Source: Cellulosimicrobium terreum (GTDB lineage Bacteria; Actinomycetota; Actinomycetes; Actinomycetales; Cellulomonadaceae). Taken from it: a DNA stretch of 64,000 bases. The first letter of the stretch is position 1, and each line of letters starts with the position of its first letter. A model generated the notes under the pieces. It was not told where the DNA came from, did not search any database, and worked only from the letters and a program-made list of their open reading frames with translations. Location of the stretch: NCBI GenBank assembly GCA_014803435.1, contig JACYFD010000007.1:120117-184116 (forward strand). The letters are read 5' to 3'. Below are positions 46,174 to 55,757 of this stretch, piece after piece. The translations under genes and the position numbers were made by a program.

Positions 46174-47522
46174 GCTCCCAGTGTGTCGGCCCGTCCGGCG
46201 CGCTGCCACCCTCCCGGCACCTGACGAGCGAGCCCGAGGAGCTCCAGCCGCCCGAGGGACGCGAGCGACTCGGGCACGGACAGGCCGGCGGACCGGGCGA
46301 CCGACCCCACGGACGCGGCCCGGCGCAGCGGCAGCGCCTCCCAGGCCCGTGTCTCGAGCCCGTCCAGGCCGTCGTAGGCACGTCCCTGCGCGGACGGTCG
46401 TTCGGGGACGGCGTCGCTCGACAGGTTCCCGGCGAGCTCGGCTACCTCTGCGGCGTCGGTCACGCACACGGCTGTGCCGTCGCGCAGCAGCCGGTGGCAC
46501 CCGCTCGACGCCATGGAGGTCACGGGGCCGGGGACGGCGCCGACGGGCCGGGAGAGCTCCGCGGCCCGGGCGGCCGTGCTGAGGGACCCGGAACGCCATG
46601 CCGCCTCGACGACGACGGTCGCACGCGAGAAGGCGGCGATCAGACGGTTGCGCTGCAGGAAGCGGACCCGGCTGGGGACGGACCCGGGCGGCACCTCGGA
46701 CACGACGGCGCCACCGTCCCGGAGCACCGCGTTCAGCAGCTCGGTGTTCCCCGCCGGGTACAGCCGGTCGACACCGCCGGCGAGGAAGGCCACGGTCGGG
46801 CCGGACGCCGCGAGCGCACCGCGGTGCGCCGCGGCGTCGATGCCGTACGCACCGCCCGAGACGACGGTGAATCCGCGCGTCGCGAGGCCCGCGGCGATCT
46901 CTCCCGTCACGTGCCGGCCGTAGTCGGTGCAGGAGCGTGCACCGACCACGGCGACGCTGCGGCGCGACAGATGCGCGAGGTCGGCCTCGCCGCGCACCCA
47001 CACGCACAGCGGGGCCAAGGTCGCCAGCGCGTCGAGGGCGACGGGCCACCGCTCGTCGCCGGGGACGACGAGCGTGCCCCCGAGCCGCTCCAGCACGTGC
47101 AGCTCGCGTCGCGGGTCCAACCCGTCCAGACGCGGGGTCCACCGCGCGACCGCCCGCAGCAGGCGTGTCGCGGAGCTCGGCCGCCGCGGACCCTGCGGCC
47201 CTACCGCCGCCTCGGGCTCCGCGCCCCGGACCGTCGGACCCATGGCCGCCAGCACGTCGACCGACGAGGAGTCGTCCCCGACCAGGGGCGCGGCGTCGGC
47301 GCCGAGGCGGGCCAGCTCGCGCCGGGCGCCCGCCGGGTCGTGGGCCGCCTCGAACGCCCACGAGAGCGCGGGGCCGGCGCCGAGGTGGGCGACGAGCACG
47401 CGAGCCACCTCGTCGGCGGGCTCGGCGACCCGGGACCACGCCGCGCGCGCGAGCCGCTCGTCACCGAGGTCGAAGACGGGTCTGCGTGCGGACGGTGGCG
47501 CACCCGGGCCCCGGTCAGCCAC
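46170..47522 (-). CDS. dprA: DNA-processing protein DprA
   Basis: Binds incoming single-stranded DNA and loads RecA. 450 residues: extended N-terminal SAM-like part, the Rossmann-like DprA core (VVGARSCTDYGRHVTGEIAAG and SGGAYGIDAAAHRGAL), and a C-terminal winged-helix-type segment. The GTG at 47522 overlaps the comM end by 8 bases. No other competence machinery is in the window. Confidence 0.93.
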   Translation of the reverse strand: MADRGPGAPPSARRPVFDLGDERLARAAWSRVAEPADEVARVLVAHLGAGPALSWAFEAAHDPAGARRELARLGADAAPLVGDDSSSVDVLAAMGPTVRGAEPEAAVGPQGPRRPSSATRLLRAVARWTPRLDGLDPRRELHVLERLGGTLVVPGDERWPVALDALATLAPLCVWVRGEADLAHLSRRSVAVVGARSCTDYGRHVTGEIAAGLATRGFTVVSGGAYGIDAAAHRGALAASGPTVAFLAGGVDRLYPAGNTELLNAVLRDGGAVVSEVPPGSVPSRVRFLQRNRLIAAFSRATVVVEAAWRSGSLSTAARAAELSRPVGAVPGPVTSMASSGCHRLLRDGTAVCVTDAAEVAELAGNLSSDAVPERPSAQGRAYDGLDGLETRAWEALPLRRAASVGSVARSAGLSVPESLASLGRLELLGLARQVPGGWQRAGRADTLGA

Positions 47523-49053
47523 GGTGGCTCCGGCTCCGCAGGGCCAGGCCCAGGCCGACGTCGGCCCGGGTCGGGGCCGCCCGGCCGGCGAGGTCCGCCA
47601 CCGTCCACGCGAGGCGCAGGATGCGGTCCGCCCCACGCAGGCTGAGGATGCCGCGGTCGAGCGCGGCGTCCACGTCGCGCAGGAGTGCCGGGTCGGGGCC
47701 CAGCCGGCTGCGCAGCCAGGTACCGGGAACCTCCGCGTTCGTGCGCCACGGCGTGCCCGCGAGCCGCTGCGCCGCCGCCTGGCGGGCCGCACGGACCCGT
47801 GCCGCCACGACCTCGCTCGACTCGGGCGCCGTCGTCGCCGAACGCTCCACCCGGGTGACCGGACGGACCTCGACCTGGACGTCCACGCGGTCGAGCAGTG
47901 GCCCGGACAGGCGGCCGAAGTAGCGCCGTTGGGCGATCGGGCTGCACGTGCAGTCCAGTCCCTTGCCGACGCCCTTGCCGCACGGGCACGGGTTGGCGGC
48001 GAGCACGAGCTGGAACCGTGCGGGATACCGAGCGCTGCCGCCCGCCCGCTGGATGACGAGCTCCCCGTGCTCGAGCGGCTGGCGCAGCGTCTGCAGCACC
48101 CGCGCCCCGAACTCCGGGGCCTCGTCGAGGAACAGGACGCCGCGGTGCGCACGGGAAGCGGCCCCGGGCCTGGGGACCCCGGAACCTCCTCCCACGATGG
48201 CCGCCGGCGTCGCCGTGTGGTGCGGGTCCTCGTAGGGCGGGCGCCGCACGAGACCGTCCTGCGGGTCGAAGACCCCGGCGACGGAGTGCACCGCGGTCAC
48301 CTCGACCGCCTCGGACTCGGTGAGGTCCGGGAGGATCCCCGGGAGCCGGGACGCGAGCATCGTCTTGCCAGCACCGGGTGCTCCGACGAGCAGAAGGTGG
48401 TGGCCGCCCGCCGCCGCGACCTCGAGCGCGTGCCGCGCCTCCTCCTGGCCGAGCACGTCCGCGAGGTCGCCCTCGCGGCGCATGCCACCGCGCGGTCGGG
48501 TCGGCTGCACGGAGCCTGCTGCGGCCGGAACGGCGTCGACCGTCGCGCCGTAGGACCGTGCGACCTCTGCCAGGTCCACCGCGCCCACGACGCGCGCACC
48601 GGGGACCAGCCGGGCCTCGGCGACGTCGGCCGCCGGGACGACGACGTCGCGGAAGCCCGCTGCCACGGCCGCCGCCACGGCCGGGAGGACCCCGCGCCCC
48701 GGATGGAGCCGACCGTCCAGGCCCAGCTCACCGATGTGCACGACGCCGGCCGTGTCGGCGGCGCGCAGCACGCCTGCGCCGGCGAGCGTCGCGACGGCGA
48801 TCGCGAGGTCGAACGTCGTCCCGGTCTTCGGGAGCGCTGCCGGTGAGAGGTTCACCGTGATCTTGCGCTGCGGCCAGCTCAGGCCCGTCGACGCCACCGC
48901 CGCGCGGACCCGGTCGCGGGACTCGCTGAGCGCCGTGTCCGGGAGGCCGACGAGCGTGAAGCCCGGGACCGACGCGGCGAGGTGGGCCTGCACCTCGACG
49001 ACGTGGCCCGCGAGCCCGACGAGGGCGACGGCTCGGGTCGTGCCGAGCCCCAT
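47515..49053 (-). CDS. comM: YifB/ComM family AAA+ ATPase
   Basis: A 512-residue Mg-chelatase-like helicase. In other bacteria ComM drives branch migration during natural transformation. N-terminal Lon-like domain (GLPDTALSESRDRVRAAV), Walker A GAPGAGKT near 215-222, Walker B in LFLDEAPEF, and the NPCPCG Cys pair. The ATG overlaps the yraN stop by one base (TGATG). Confidence 0.95.
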   Translation of the reverse strand: MGLGTTRAVALVGLAGHVVEVQAHLAASVPGFTLVGLPDTALSESRDRVRAAVASTGLSWPQRKITVNLSPAALPKTGTTFDLAIAVATLAGAGVLRAADTAGVVHIGELGLDGRLHPGRGVLPAVAAAVAAGFRDVVVPAADVAEARLVPGARVVGAVDLAEVARSYGATVDAVPAAAGSVQPTRPRGGMRREGDLADVLGQEEARHALEVAAAGGHHLLLVGAPGAGKTMLASRLPGILPDLTESEAVEVTAVHSVAGVFDPQDGLVRRPPYEDPHHTATPAAIVGGGSGVPRPGAASRAHRGVLFLDEAPEFGARVLQTLRQPLEHGELVIQRAGGSARYPARFQLVLAANPCPCGKGVGKGLDCTCSPIAQRRYFGRLSGPLLDRVDVQVEVRPVTRVERSATTAPESSEVVAARVRAARQAAAQRLAGTPWRTNAEVPGTWLRSRLGPDPALLRDVDAALDRGILSLRGADRILRLAWTVADLAGRAAPTRADVGLGLALRSRSHRG

Positions 49054-49412
49054 CAGGCGCTCACCCCCACCAGGTGCTCCACACGAGCCGCTCCGGACCG
49101 TGGCAGCACGACCGCGACGACGTCGATGCGCACGGACCCGGCGCGCACGTCGTGCGTGGCCAGCCACTGACCGGTCAGCCGACGCAGCCGCGCCAGCTTG
49201 GCCGGAGTCACGGCCTGCGCCGGGTGGCCGAACGCGGTGCCCCGCCGGGTCTTGACCTCCACGGCGACGAGCACGTCGCCGTCGAGCGCGACGACGTCCA
49301 GCTCACCGCCCCGGCCTCGCCAGTTGCGGTCGAGCACCGTCCACCCGGCCTCGACCAGACGGTTCGTCGCAACCTTCTCCCCGTACCGACCCACGGCGTC
49401 CTTCGCTCGCAT
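49053..49412 (-). CDS. yraN: YraN-family (UPF0102) nuclease-fold protein
   Basis: A 119-residue endonuclease-like fold: GELDVVALDGDVLVAVEVKTR holds the D-ExK acidic/Lys triad typical of the restriction-endonuclease-like superfamily. Function unproven. It begins the comM-dprA-xerC chain, conserved in many bacteria. Confidence 0.93.
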   Translation of the reverse strand: MRAKDAVGRYGEKVATNRLVEAGWTVLDRNWRGRGGELDVVALDGDVLVAVEVKTRRGTAFGHPAQAVTPAKLARLRRLTGQWLATHDVRAGSVRIDVVAVVLPRSGAARVEHLVGVSA

Positions 49413-49581
49413 GGCTCACCTCCGCGCACAGCGTGCACGCGGAACCGTTCCGCCGGCGGACCGCAGGCGCGCCCTGGGGAGAAGGCAGCCGCGCGACGGT
49501 CCTGTGGAAGGCCAGGACCGAGCGACCGGGCCGCGCACGGCCCCCGCGGCGAGCGCCGGGGTCAGTGCGCCCGGTGCGCGT

Positions 49582-49881
49582 TCAGAGCTGCAGCTCCGCC
49601 TTGGCGAGCTCCTCGACGTTGACGTCCTTGAACGTCACGACACGCACCGACTTCACGAACCGCGCGGAGCGGTACACGTCCCACACCCAGGCGTCCGCGA
49701 GCCGCAGCTCGAAGTACACCTCACCGGCGGCGGACCGCACCTGCAGGTCGACCTGGTTCGCCAGGTAGAAGCGACGTTCGGTCTCCACCACGTAGGAGAA
49801 CAGCCCGACGACGTCGCGGTACTCGCGGTAAAGCGCGAGCTCCATCTCGGTCTCGTAGTTCTCGAGGTCTTCGGCGCTCAC
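49582..49881 (-). CDS. DUF2469-family protein
   Basis: A 99-residue actinobacterial protein of unknown function with the family opening [20 protein letters not shown] and the ending [17 protein letters not shown]. Its GTG overlaps the rnhB stop by GTGA. The position next to rnhB is conserved in mycobacteria and relatives. No catalytic motif can be seen. Confidence 0.9.
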   Translation of the reverse strand: MSAEDLENYETEMELALYREYRDVVGLFSYVVETERRFYLANQVDLQVRSAAGEVYFELRLADAWVWDVYRSARFVKSVRVVTFKDVNVEELAKAELQL

Positions 49882-50669
49882 GGCTCCATCATGGACCATC
49901 CCGGCGCTCCGCTCACGTCCTCGCCCGGCAGGTCGGCCTGCTCGGGCAGCCGCCAGCTGCGGCGGTGCTGGGGCGTCGGGCCGTGCTCGCGCAGCGCCGT
50001 GACGTGCGCCGCTGCTCCGTACCCCTTGTTCTGGTCCCAGCCGAAGGCGGGGTACTGCCGTGCGAGCCCCGACATCAGCCCGTCCCGCTCGCACTTGGCG
50101 AGCACGCTCGCCGCGGCGACCGAGGCGCACTGCAGGTCCGCCTTGACCAGGGTCCGCACGCGCGGCTCCACCAGGCGCTCGTCGCCCAAGGGGTCCAGGT
50201 CGAACGCCTCGAACAGGTCGAAGGCGGGCCGGCTGAGCCAGTCGTGCTTGCCGTCGAGCAGCACCGTGTCGACGTCCCCGACGTCGCGCCGCACCTGGGC
50301 GAGCGCCCGGCGCCCGGCGAGCCGGAGCGCACCGATGATGCCGTGGGCGTCGATCTCGGCCGGACCGGCGTGACCGACGGCCCAGGCCAGGCACCACGAC
50401 CGCGTGGGCGGCACCAGCGCCTCGCGGGCGGCGGCGGACAGGAGCTTGGAGTCCGTCAGGCCGGGCGGACAGGGACGTGTGCTCAGGTCGACGACGGCGA
50501 CCCCGACCGAGACGGGCCCGGCGAGGGCGCCCCGTCCGACCTCGTCCATCCCCGCGACCAGCGTCGCACCGCCGCGCAGGAGCGCGCGCTCCTGGCGCAG
50601 GTCCGGTCGTCGGGCACGCGTCCTCGCAGCGGCGGCGGCCGCGGGCGAGAGCGCGGACCCGACGGTCAC
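49878..50669 (-). CDS. rnhB: Ribonuclease HII
   Basis: Removes ribonucleotides from DNA. 263 residues; active-site Asp-Glu in [15 protein letters not shown], a further Asp near GLTDSKLLS and [16 protein letters not shown] basic N-terminal stretch of about 30 residues precedes the fold. It overlaps both lepB and the DUF2469 gene by 4 bases. Confidence 0.95.
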   Translation of the reverse strand: MTVGSALSPAAAAAARTRARRPDLRQERALLRGGATLVAGMDEVGRGALAGPVSVGVAVVDLSTRPCPPGLTDSKLLSAAAREALVPPTRSWCLAWAVGHAGPAEIDAHGIIGALRLAGRRALAQVRRDVGDVDTVLLDGKHDWLSRPAFDLFEAFDLDPLGDERLVEPRVRTLVKADLQCASVAAASVLAKCERDGLMSGLARQYPAFGWDQNKGYGAAAHVTALREHGPTPQHRRSWRLPEQADLPGEDVSGAPGWSMMEP

Positions 50670-51490
50670 GGCTGTGGTTCCGGCACGCCGGCGAACACGT
50701 CACCGGGGTTGCGCAGCAGACCGACGTGGGACAGCGGCCAGACCTTGACGAACGCGGTACCGACGACGTTGTCCATCGGCACGTAGCCGCCCCCAGGCTT
50801 GCCCGTGTTGTAGCGGGAGTCCTGGGAGTCCTGCCGGTTGTCGCCCATGACGAACAGCATGTCGTCGGGCACCACCCGGTCGAACGGGTCCTGGCTCGGG
50901 ATCGAGCCCGGCTTGATGTACGACTCCTCGTCGACCGACACCCCGTTGACGCTCACCCGTCCCTCGGCGTCGCAGCACACCACGTGGTCGCCCGGGACAC
51001 CGATGACGCGCTTGATGAGGTGCTCGCCGGTGTCCTGCGGCAGGAGCCCGATGAACGTGAGCGCGGCGCGCACGCCCTCGGCGAGAGCGCCCTCGTCCTC
51101 CTCGACGGGCGGCGGGAGCCAGCCGCCCGGGTCCTTGAAGACGACGATGTCGCCACGGTGGACGTCGAAGGCGCCGGGCACGAGCCGGGACACCATGACC
51201 CGGTCCCCCACCTGGAGCGTGTCCTCCATCGACGCGCTCGGGATGAAGAACGCCTGCACCAGGAACGTCTTGATGAGCAGGGACAGCACGAGCGCGCTGA
51301 CGACGATGATGGCCGTCTCCCGCAGGAGCGACGGCCGCTTCGCCGGGCGCTCCTGCGCAACCCTCGCGGGTTCGTCGCCGGCGTCCGGGTGCGCACCGCC
51401 GGGGTCGACCGGGTCGCCGCCGCCGCCGGGGGGCGTGGACGAGTCGATCGGGTCCTGTCGCGAGCTGCGCATCGCAGCACTGTCGGTCAC
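50666..51490 (-). CDS. lepB: Signal peptidase I
   Basis: Removes signal peptides from exported proteins. About 274 residues: acidic cytoplasmic N-terminus, one membrane span ([19 protein letters not shown]), catalytic Ser in [11 protein letters not shown] and Lys in KRVIGVPGD, and the [13 protein letters not shown] box. An insert between the Ser and Lys boxes is typical of actinobacteria. Start is uncertain: the GTG at 51490 with GAGG upstream is preferred; an ATG at 51472 is also possible. Confidence 0.93.
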   Translation of the reverse strand: MTDSAAMRSSRQDPIDSSTPPGGGGDPVDPGGAHPDAGDEPARVAQERPAKRPSLLRETAIIVVSALVLSLLIKTFLVQAFFIPSASMEDTLQVGDRVMVSRLVPGAFDVHRGDIVVFKDPGGWLPPPVEEDEGALAEGVRAALTFIGLLPQDTGEHLIKRVIGVPGDHVVCCDAEGRVSVNGVSVDEESYIKPGSIPSQDPFDRVVPDDMLFVMGDNRQDSQDSRYNTGKPGGGYVPMDNVVGTAFVKVWPLSHVGLLRNPGDVFAGVPEPQP

Positions 51491-51554
51491 GCGCCTCACA
51501 ATGCCATCATCCGACCCGTTCGGAGAAACGGGCCCGCCGCCGCTCGCCGTACGA

Positions 51555-51591
51555 CGACGGGCGGCCGCCCCGGAGGGACGACCGCCCGTCG
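51555..51591 (-). terminator. rplS terminator
   Basis: A 10-bp perfect stem (51555-51564 with 51582-51591) with a 17-base loop, 16 bases after the rplS stop and before lepB. Confidence 0.6.
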
Positions 51592-51606
51592 GGCGCACGC
51601 GATGGA

Positions 51607-51966
51607 TCAGCGGGTCGGCGCGTTCTCGCGCTTCTCCTTGATCTTCGCCTTCTTCCCGCGCAGCGCGCGCAGGTAGTACAGCTTGGCGCGGCGCACGTCA
51701 CCACGGGTGACGACGTCCACGGACTCGATGGACGGCGAGTGCACCGGGAAGGTGCGCTCGACCCCGACGCCGAAGGAGATCTTGCGGACCGTGAAGGTCT
51801 CGCGGACGCCGTAGCCCTGACGGGAGATGACGACACCCTGGAAGGCCTGGACGCGCGAGCGGTTGCCCTCGACGACCTTGACGTTGACCTTGAGCGTGTC
51901 GCCGGGACGGAACTCCGGGACGTCGCTGCGCAGCGATGCTGCGTCGACGCTGTCAAGCGTGTGCAT
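51607..51966 (-). CDS. rplS: 50S ribosomal protein L19
   Basis: 119 residues with the L19 motifs [16 protein letters not shown] and [20 protein letters not shown], exact family length. The ATG follows GGAGAAC. It lies 176 bases after trmD, with a possible own promoter overlapping the trmD stop. Confidence 0.97.
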   Translation of the reverse strand: MHTLDSVDAASLRSDVPEFRPGDTLKVNVKVVEGNRSRVQAFQGVVISRQGYGVRETFTVRKISFGVGVERTFPVHSPSIESVDVVTRGDVRRAKLYYLRALRGKKAKIKEKRENAPTR

Positions 51967-52142
51967 GATGTTCTCCTCGCCCGCCACAGGTCGGACGCGT
52001 GCTCGTGGCCCGGTCGTTCCCGGGCAGGTTCTCAGGATGAGGACGGTGTGCTTCGCAGAGGCTTGCAGCACAGAGGGCTGCACGTGCTCTCGTCCGATCC
52101 TCCCCTGTGGCAGATGACCGGCCGGCGCACACCGACGCACCA
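51967..52142 (-). other. rplS leader
   Basis: 176 bases without a gene. TGTGCT and AGCACA near 52045-52075 can form a 6-bp stem. It may be an L19 autoregulatory leader; this is inference from position only. Confidence 0.35.
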
Positions 52143-52150
52143 TTATGCCA
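52142..52150 (-). promoter_or_regulatory. Possible rplS promoter overlapping the trmD stop
   Basis: TGG-CATAAT on the minus strand is an extended -10 whose TAA is the trmD stop codon. No good -35. Confidence 0.3.
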
Positions 52151-52919
52151 GACGGTCGAGGTGTCCCTCGCGGTCGGCCCAGCCCAGCTCGGCCAGCACC
52201 CGCAGGTCGTGCGCGTCGAGGCCCGCGACGTCGAGGCCGGCGACCATGTCCGGGCGGCGGGCCGCGGTGCGCCGCAACGCCTCGTCGCGCCGCCAACGGT
52301 CGATCCGGGCGTGGTGCCCGGAGAGCAGGACCTCGGGGACCTCGTGCTCGGACCACGACGGCGGCTTGGTGTAGACCGGGTACTCGAGCAGACCGGCCGC
52401 ACCGTGCGACTCCTCGACGAGCGAGTGCGGGTTGCCCACCACGCCGGGCAGCAGCCGCGCCACGGCCTCGACCATGACGAGCGCGGCGACCTCTCCCCCG
52501 TTCAGGACGTAGTCCCCGATCGACAGCTCGCTGACCTGCATCCCCGTCGCCCGGTAGTGCTCGGCGACGCGCGCGTCGATCCCCTCGTAGCGCCCGCAGG
52601 CGACGACGAGCTGCTCCGACCCGGCGAGCGACTCGGCGGTGCGCTGCGTGAAGCTGGCTCCCGACGGCGTCGGCACGACCAGGTGGGCCGAGGGGGTCGC
52701 GACGGCGTCGATGGCGCGGCCCCACACGTCGGGGCGCATGACCATGCCCGCGCCGCCGCCGAAGGGCGTGTCGTCGACCGTCCGGTGCCGGTCCGTCGTC
52801 CAGTCCCGCAGGTCGTGCACACGCAGGTCGAGGATCCCTGAGGTGCGCGCCTTGCCCACCAGCGACAGGTCCAGCGCGGCGAGATAGTCGGGGAAGATCG
52901 TGACGACGTCGATCCGCAC
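52143..52919 (-). CDS. trmD: tRNA (guanine-37-N1) methyltransferase
   Basis: Methylates G37 next to the anticodon. 258 residues of the SPOUT knot fold: [11 protein letters not shown] at the start, [25 protein letters not shown] and the knot [17 protein letters not shown], with [11 protein letters not shown]. The GTG at 52919 begins one base after the rimM stop. Confidence 0.96.
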   Translation of the reverse strand: MRIDVVTIFPDYLAALDLSLVGKARTSGILDLRVHDLRDWTTDRHRTVDDTPFGGGAGMVMRPDVWGRAIDAVATPSAHLVVPTPSGASFTQRTAESLAGSEQLVVACGRYEGIDARVAEHYRATGMQVSELSIGDYVLNGGEVAALVMVEAVARLLPGVVGNPHSLVEESHGAAGLLEYPVYTKPPSWSEHEVPEVLLSGHHARIDRWRRDEALRRTAARRPDMVAGLDVAGLDAHDLRVLAELGWADREGHLDRLA

Positions 52920-52920
52920 G

Positions 52921-53523
52921 TCAGTCCTCGCCGTCGGCAGTGCCGTCGGCAGCGTCGGCAGCCTTGCCGGTGGCGCCGTCGCCGGACCCGGGTTCGGGAA
53001 GTGCGACCTCGAGGTTCTCGGCATCGGCCGCGAGCAGCCCGCCCGGCGCGTCGACGACGACGCGTCCGCCCGCGACGTCCACGACCGGGACGATCTGACG
53101 GACGAACGGGACGAGGGTGCGGGTGCCGTCCGGCTCGCGCAGCACGAGAACGTCGTGCGCGGGCAGGTGCTCCAGCCCCTCGACCGTGCCGATCGAGCGC
53201 CCCGCCGGGTCCTCGGCGCGCAGGCCCGCGAGCTCGTGCGGGTACCAGGCGTCCTCCTCGTCGGAGACATCGGCCTCGACGACGAGCTCGGCGCCGCGCA
53301 GGGCCTCCGCCGTGGTCCGGTCCGTGACGCCCTCGAGCTCGACGAGCAGCCGCCCCTGGTGCTCGCGCCGCGCGAGGATCGTCAGCGGCCCGTGCGTGTC
53401 CGGCCGGGTCCCGAGGACCGCACCGACGGCGAGGCGACGCTCGGGGTCGTCGGTGCGCACGTCGAGGGCGACCTCGCCCCGCAGTCCGTGGGCCTTGCCG
53501 ACCCGGGCGACCGTCAGCTCCAT
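52921..53523 (-). CDS. rimM: Ribosome maturation factor RimM
   Basis: 30S assembly factor that contacts S19. 200 residues: [21 protein letters not shown] (RimM domain), the [18 protein letters not shown]-barrel entry, and an acidic Ala/Asp-rich tail of about 25. GAGGAGC precedes the ATG. A strong hairpin and a 19-bp tandem repeat separate it from khpA. Confidence 0.95.
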   Translation of the reverse strand: MELTVARVGKAHGLRGEVALDVRTDDPERRLAVGAVLGTRPDTHGPLTILARREHQGRLLVELEGVTDRTTAEALRGAELVVEADVSDEEDAWYPHELAGLRAEDPAGRSIGTVEGLEHLPAHDVLVLREPDGTRTLVPFVRQIVPVVDVAGGRVVVDAPGGLLAADAENLEVALPEPGSGDGATGKAADAADGTADGED

Positions 53524-53580
53524 CGTGCGCTCCTCAACTCTCGCACCCCGTCGTGGCGGGGTCCATCTGTCGTGCGGGAT

Positions 53581-53618
53581 CGTCCTGTTCGCGCGGGGTC
53601 GTCCTGTTCGCGCGGGGT
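53581..53618. repeat. 19-bp tandem duplication in the rimM leader
   Basis: CGTCCTGTTCGCGCGGGGT occurs twice head-to-tail (53581-53599, 53600-53618) with partial flanking copies. It lies between the big hairpin and the rimM start. Confidence 0.75.
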
Positions 53619-53627
53619 CGTGCGCCC

Positions 53628-53679
53628 GGTGACACCGAGACCCGGCCCGCCTGGTGGCGGACCGGGTCTCGGTGTCACC
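53628..53679 (-). terminator. Very strong hairpin between khpA and rimM
   Basis: An 18-bp perfect outer stem (53628-53645 with 53662-53679) continues into a 5-bp inner stem CCGCC/GGCGG (53647-53651 with 53656-53660) closed by TGGT. It starts 38 bases after the khpA stop and splits the usual rpsP-rimM-trmD operon into two parts. Confidence 0.8.
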
Positions 53680-53717
53680 CGGGGCGGGCCCAGGGCGACG
53701 ATGTCGTGCGGACGGGC

Positions 53718-53957
53718 TCAGCGGCGGTCGACGTCGACGACGTCGACGCGCACGGGCCCGTCGGTGGCGAGCGCCCCGACGACGGTGCGCAGCGCTCGTG
53801 CGGTGCGCCCGCCCCGACCGATCACACGGCCGAGGTCCTCCGGGTGCACGCGCACCTCGAGCAGGTCACCGCGACGCAGCGTCCGCGAGCTCACCCGGAC
53901 GTCGTCCGGGTGGTCGACGATGCCGCGCACGAGATGCTCGAGCGCCTCGCCGAGCAT
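53718..53957 (-). CDS. khpA: KH-domain RNA-binding protein KhpA
   Basis: A 79-residue single KH domain with the VIGRGGRTARALR loop (about 44-56). KhpA works with KhpB in RNA-based control of division in Gram-positives. The ATG overlaps the rpsP stop by one base (TGATG). Conserved rpsP-khpA-rimM-trmD order. Confidence 0.93.
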   Translation of the reverse strand: MLGEALEHLVRGIVDHPDDVRVSSRTLRRGDLLEVRVHPEDLGRVIGRGGRTARALRTVVGALATDGPVRVDVVDVDRR

Positions 53958-54388
53958 CAGGCCTGCTCTGCGCCGGCGTCGTCGGAACCTGCCGACTCCT
54001 CGGCGGGCGCCGCGGACTTCTTCTCCGCTGCCTTCGCCTTGGCCTTCTCCGCGTCGGCCGAGACGGCCTCGACGGCGGCGGCCGGGTCGGCCTTGACGCC
54101 CTTGACCCGCAGGGTGCCCTCGGTGCCCGGGAGCCCCTTGTGCTTCTGCCAGTCACCGGTGATCTTGAGGAGGGCGAGGACCTGCTCGGTCGGCTGCGCG
54201 CCGACGCCGAGCCAGTACTGCGCACGCTCGGAGGTGATCTCGATGAACGAGGGCTCCTCGGTGGGGTGGTACTTGCCGATCTCCTCGATCACACGACCGT
54301 CGCGCTTGGTGCGCGAGTCGGCGACGACGACACGGTAGTACGGTGCTCGGATCTTGCCGAGACGCTTCAGACGAATCTTGACGGCCAC
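53957..54388 (-). CDS. rpsP: 30S ribosomal protein S16
   Basis: 143 residues. The S16 core is at 1-80 ([24 protein letters not shown]), followed by an Ala/Lys/Glu-rich C-terminal extension of about 60 that is common in actinobacteria but absent in E. coli (82 residues). GTG start after AGGAGAG. Confidence 0.96.
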   Translation of the reverse strand: MAVKIRLKRLGKIRAPYYRVVVADSRTKRDGRVIEEIGKYHPTEEPSFIEITSERAQYWLGVGAQPTEQVLALLKITGDWQKHKGLPGTEGTLRVKGVKADPAAAVEAVSADAEKAKAKAAEKKSAAPAEESAGSDDAGAEQA

Positions 54389-54556
54389 TTGGGTGGTCTC
54401 TCCTGGTTCTGGTCCGGGCGAACCCGCGCACCGCCCGGTGGGGTCCGCGCAGGTGGGGGTTCAGGAACGCGGCACGCACGGTGAGAGGGGCCGGGCACGC
54501 CGAGTACCGACCCATTGTGCCAGACTCGGGACCCTGCTCCAACACCGGTCCACCGA

Positions 54557-55675
54557 TCAGGCGGGGGCGACGACCTGCCCGCGCAGGACGACCGCGGTCG
54601 GCGCGCGCAGGACCCCGACGTCCAGGCGCGGGTCCTCCGGGTAGACCACGAAGTCTGCGGAAGCACCCTCGACGAGCGACGTGAACCCGAGGTACTCGCG
54701 CCCCTGCCAGCTCGCGGCGGCGACGACGTCCGCCGCGGGGATGCCCGCGGCGACCAGCTCGGCGCACTCGTCCGCGAGCCGTCCGTGCCCGATCGTCCCG
54801 CCCGCGTCGGTCCCGACGAGGAGCTGGATGCCCGCCTCGTGCAGCGCGCGCACCTGCTCGTGGCGGCGGGCGTGCAGACGGCGCATGCGCCGGGCGAAGA
54901 GCGGGTACCGGTCGTCGGCCTGCCGGGCGATGTCCTCGAACCGGTCGATCTGCAGCAACGTGGGCGTGACCGCGATGCCCCGCTCCGAGATCTCGTACAT
55001 CAGGTCGGCGTCGATGCCGGTGCCGTGCTCGATCCCGTCGACGCCCGCCGCGACCAGCGAGGGCACGACCTCCTCGGAGAAGGCGTGCACGGTCACCCGC
55101 GCAGCCTCGGAGTGCGCGACGGACACGGCCTCGGCCAGGACGTCGTCCGGCCACAGGGGCCGGAGGTCGCCGTCCGCACCCAGGTCGCGGTCGATCCAGT
55201 CGCCCACGAGCTTGACCCATCCGTCACCGGCGCGCGCCTCGGCGCGCACCGCAGCAGGGAGGTCTGCGACGTCCTCGAGCTCGAGCCCGTAGTGCCGCAG
55301 GTACCGCTTGGGGCGTGCCAGGTGACGACCGGCGCGCACGAGGCGCGGCAGGTCGGACCGGGCCCGCACCCACCGCGTGTCGGCCGGTGAACCGGCATCG
55401 CGGACGAGCAGCACGCCGCTGTCGCGGTCCGCCGTCATCTGGTCCTGCGCGACCGCCGCGTCCACGGCACCGTCGGCACCGAGGCCGACGTGGCAGTGCA
55501 CGTCGACCAGGCCCGGGAGCACCCAGCCCTCGAGGGAGACCATGTTCGTCCCGTGGGCGGACGGGCGCGTCAGGCTGACCTTGCCGTCCTTGACCCACAG
55601 GTCGCCCACCTCGCGGTCGTCCCCGACGAGGACGTGGCCGCGGACGTGCAGCGAAGGGCCTTCCAGTGCGGACAT
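54557..55675 (-). CDS. Amidohydrolase-superfamily protein
   Basis: A 372-residue TIM-barrel metal-dependent hydrolase. Metal motif HCHVG near 60-64 (VDVHCHVG), a VKLVGD Lys near the centre, VHAF His, then GIEHGTG and GTDAGGTIGHG with the catalytic Asp. The beta-sandwich N- and C-terminal strands are complete. The substrate (imidazolonepropionase-, prolidase- or dipeptidase-like) cannot be assigned. It lies between rpsP and ffh; the ATG follows GGGAGAC. Confidence 0.87.
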   Translation of the reverse strand: MSALEGPSLHVRGHVLVGDDREVGDLWVKDGKVSLTRPSAHGTNMVSLEGWVLPGLVDVHCHVGLGADGAVDAAVAQDQMTADRDSGVLLVRDAGSPADTRWVRARSDLPRLVRAGRHLARPKRYLRHYGLELEDVADLPAAVRAEARAGDGWVKLVGDWIDRDLGADGDLRPLWPDDVLAEAVSVAHSEAARVTVHAFSEEVVPSLVAAGVDGIEHGTGIDADLMYEISERGIAVTPTLLQIDRFEDIARQADDRYPLFARRMRRLHARRHEQVRALHEAGIQLLVGTDAGGTIGHGRLADECAELVAAGIPAADVVAAASWQGREYLGFTSLVEGASADFVVYPEDPRLDVGVLRAPTAVVLRGQVVAPA

Positions 55676-55690
55676 CGGTCTCCCGGTTCA

Positions 55691-55753
55691 GGGCGGTCGG
55701 GACGGTCGGTGGCGACCGTCGGTCGGGTCGGGCGGTCGGCTCGGGCGGTCGGT
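55691..55753. repeat. GGTCGG repeat between the amidohydrolase gene and ffh
   Basis: GGCGGTCGGGACGGTCGG and repeated GGTCGG/GGCGGTCGG units fill most of the 82-base gap. Like the runs at 39455 and 41062. Confidence 0.6.
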
Positions 55754-55757
55754 CCCG

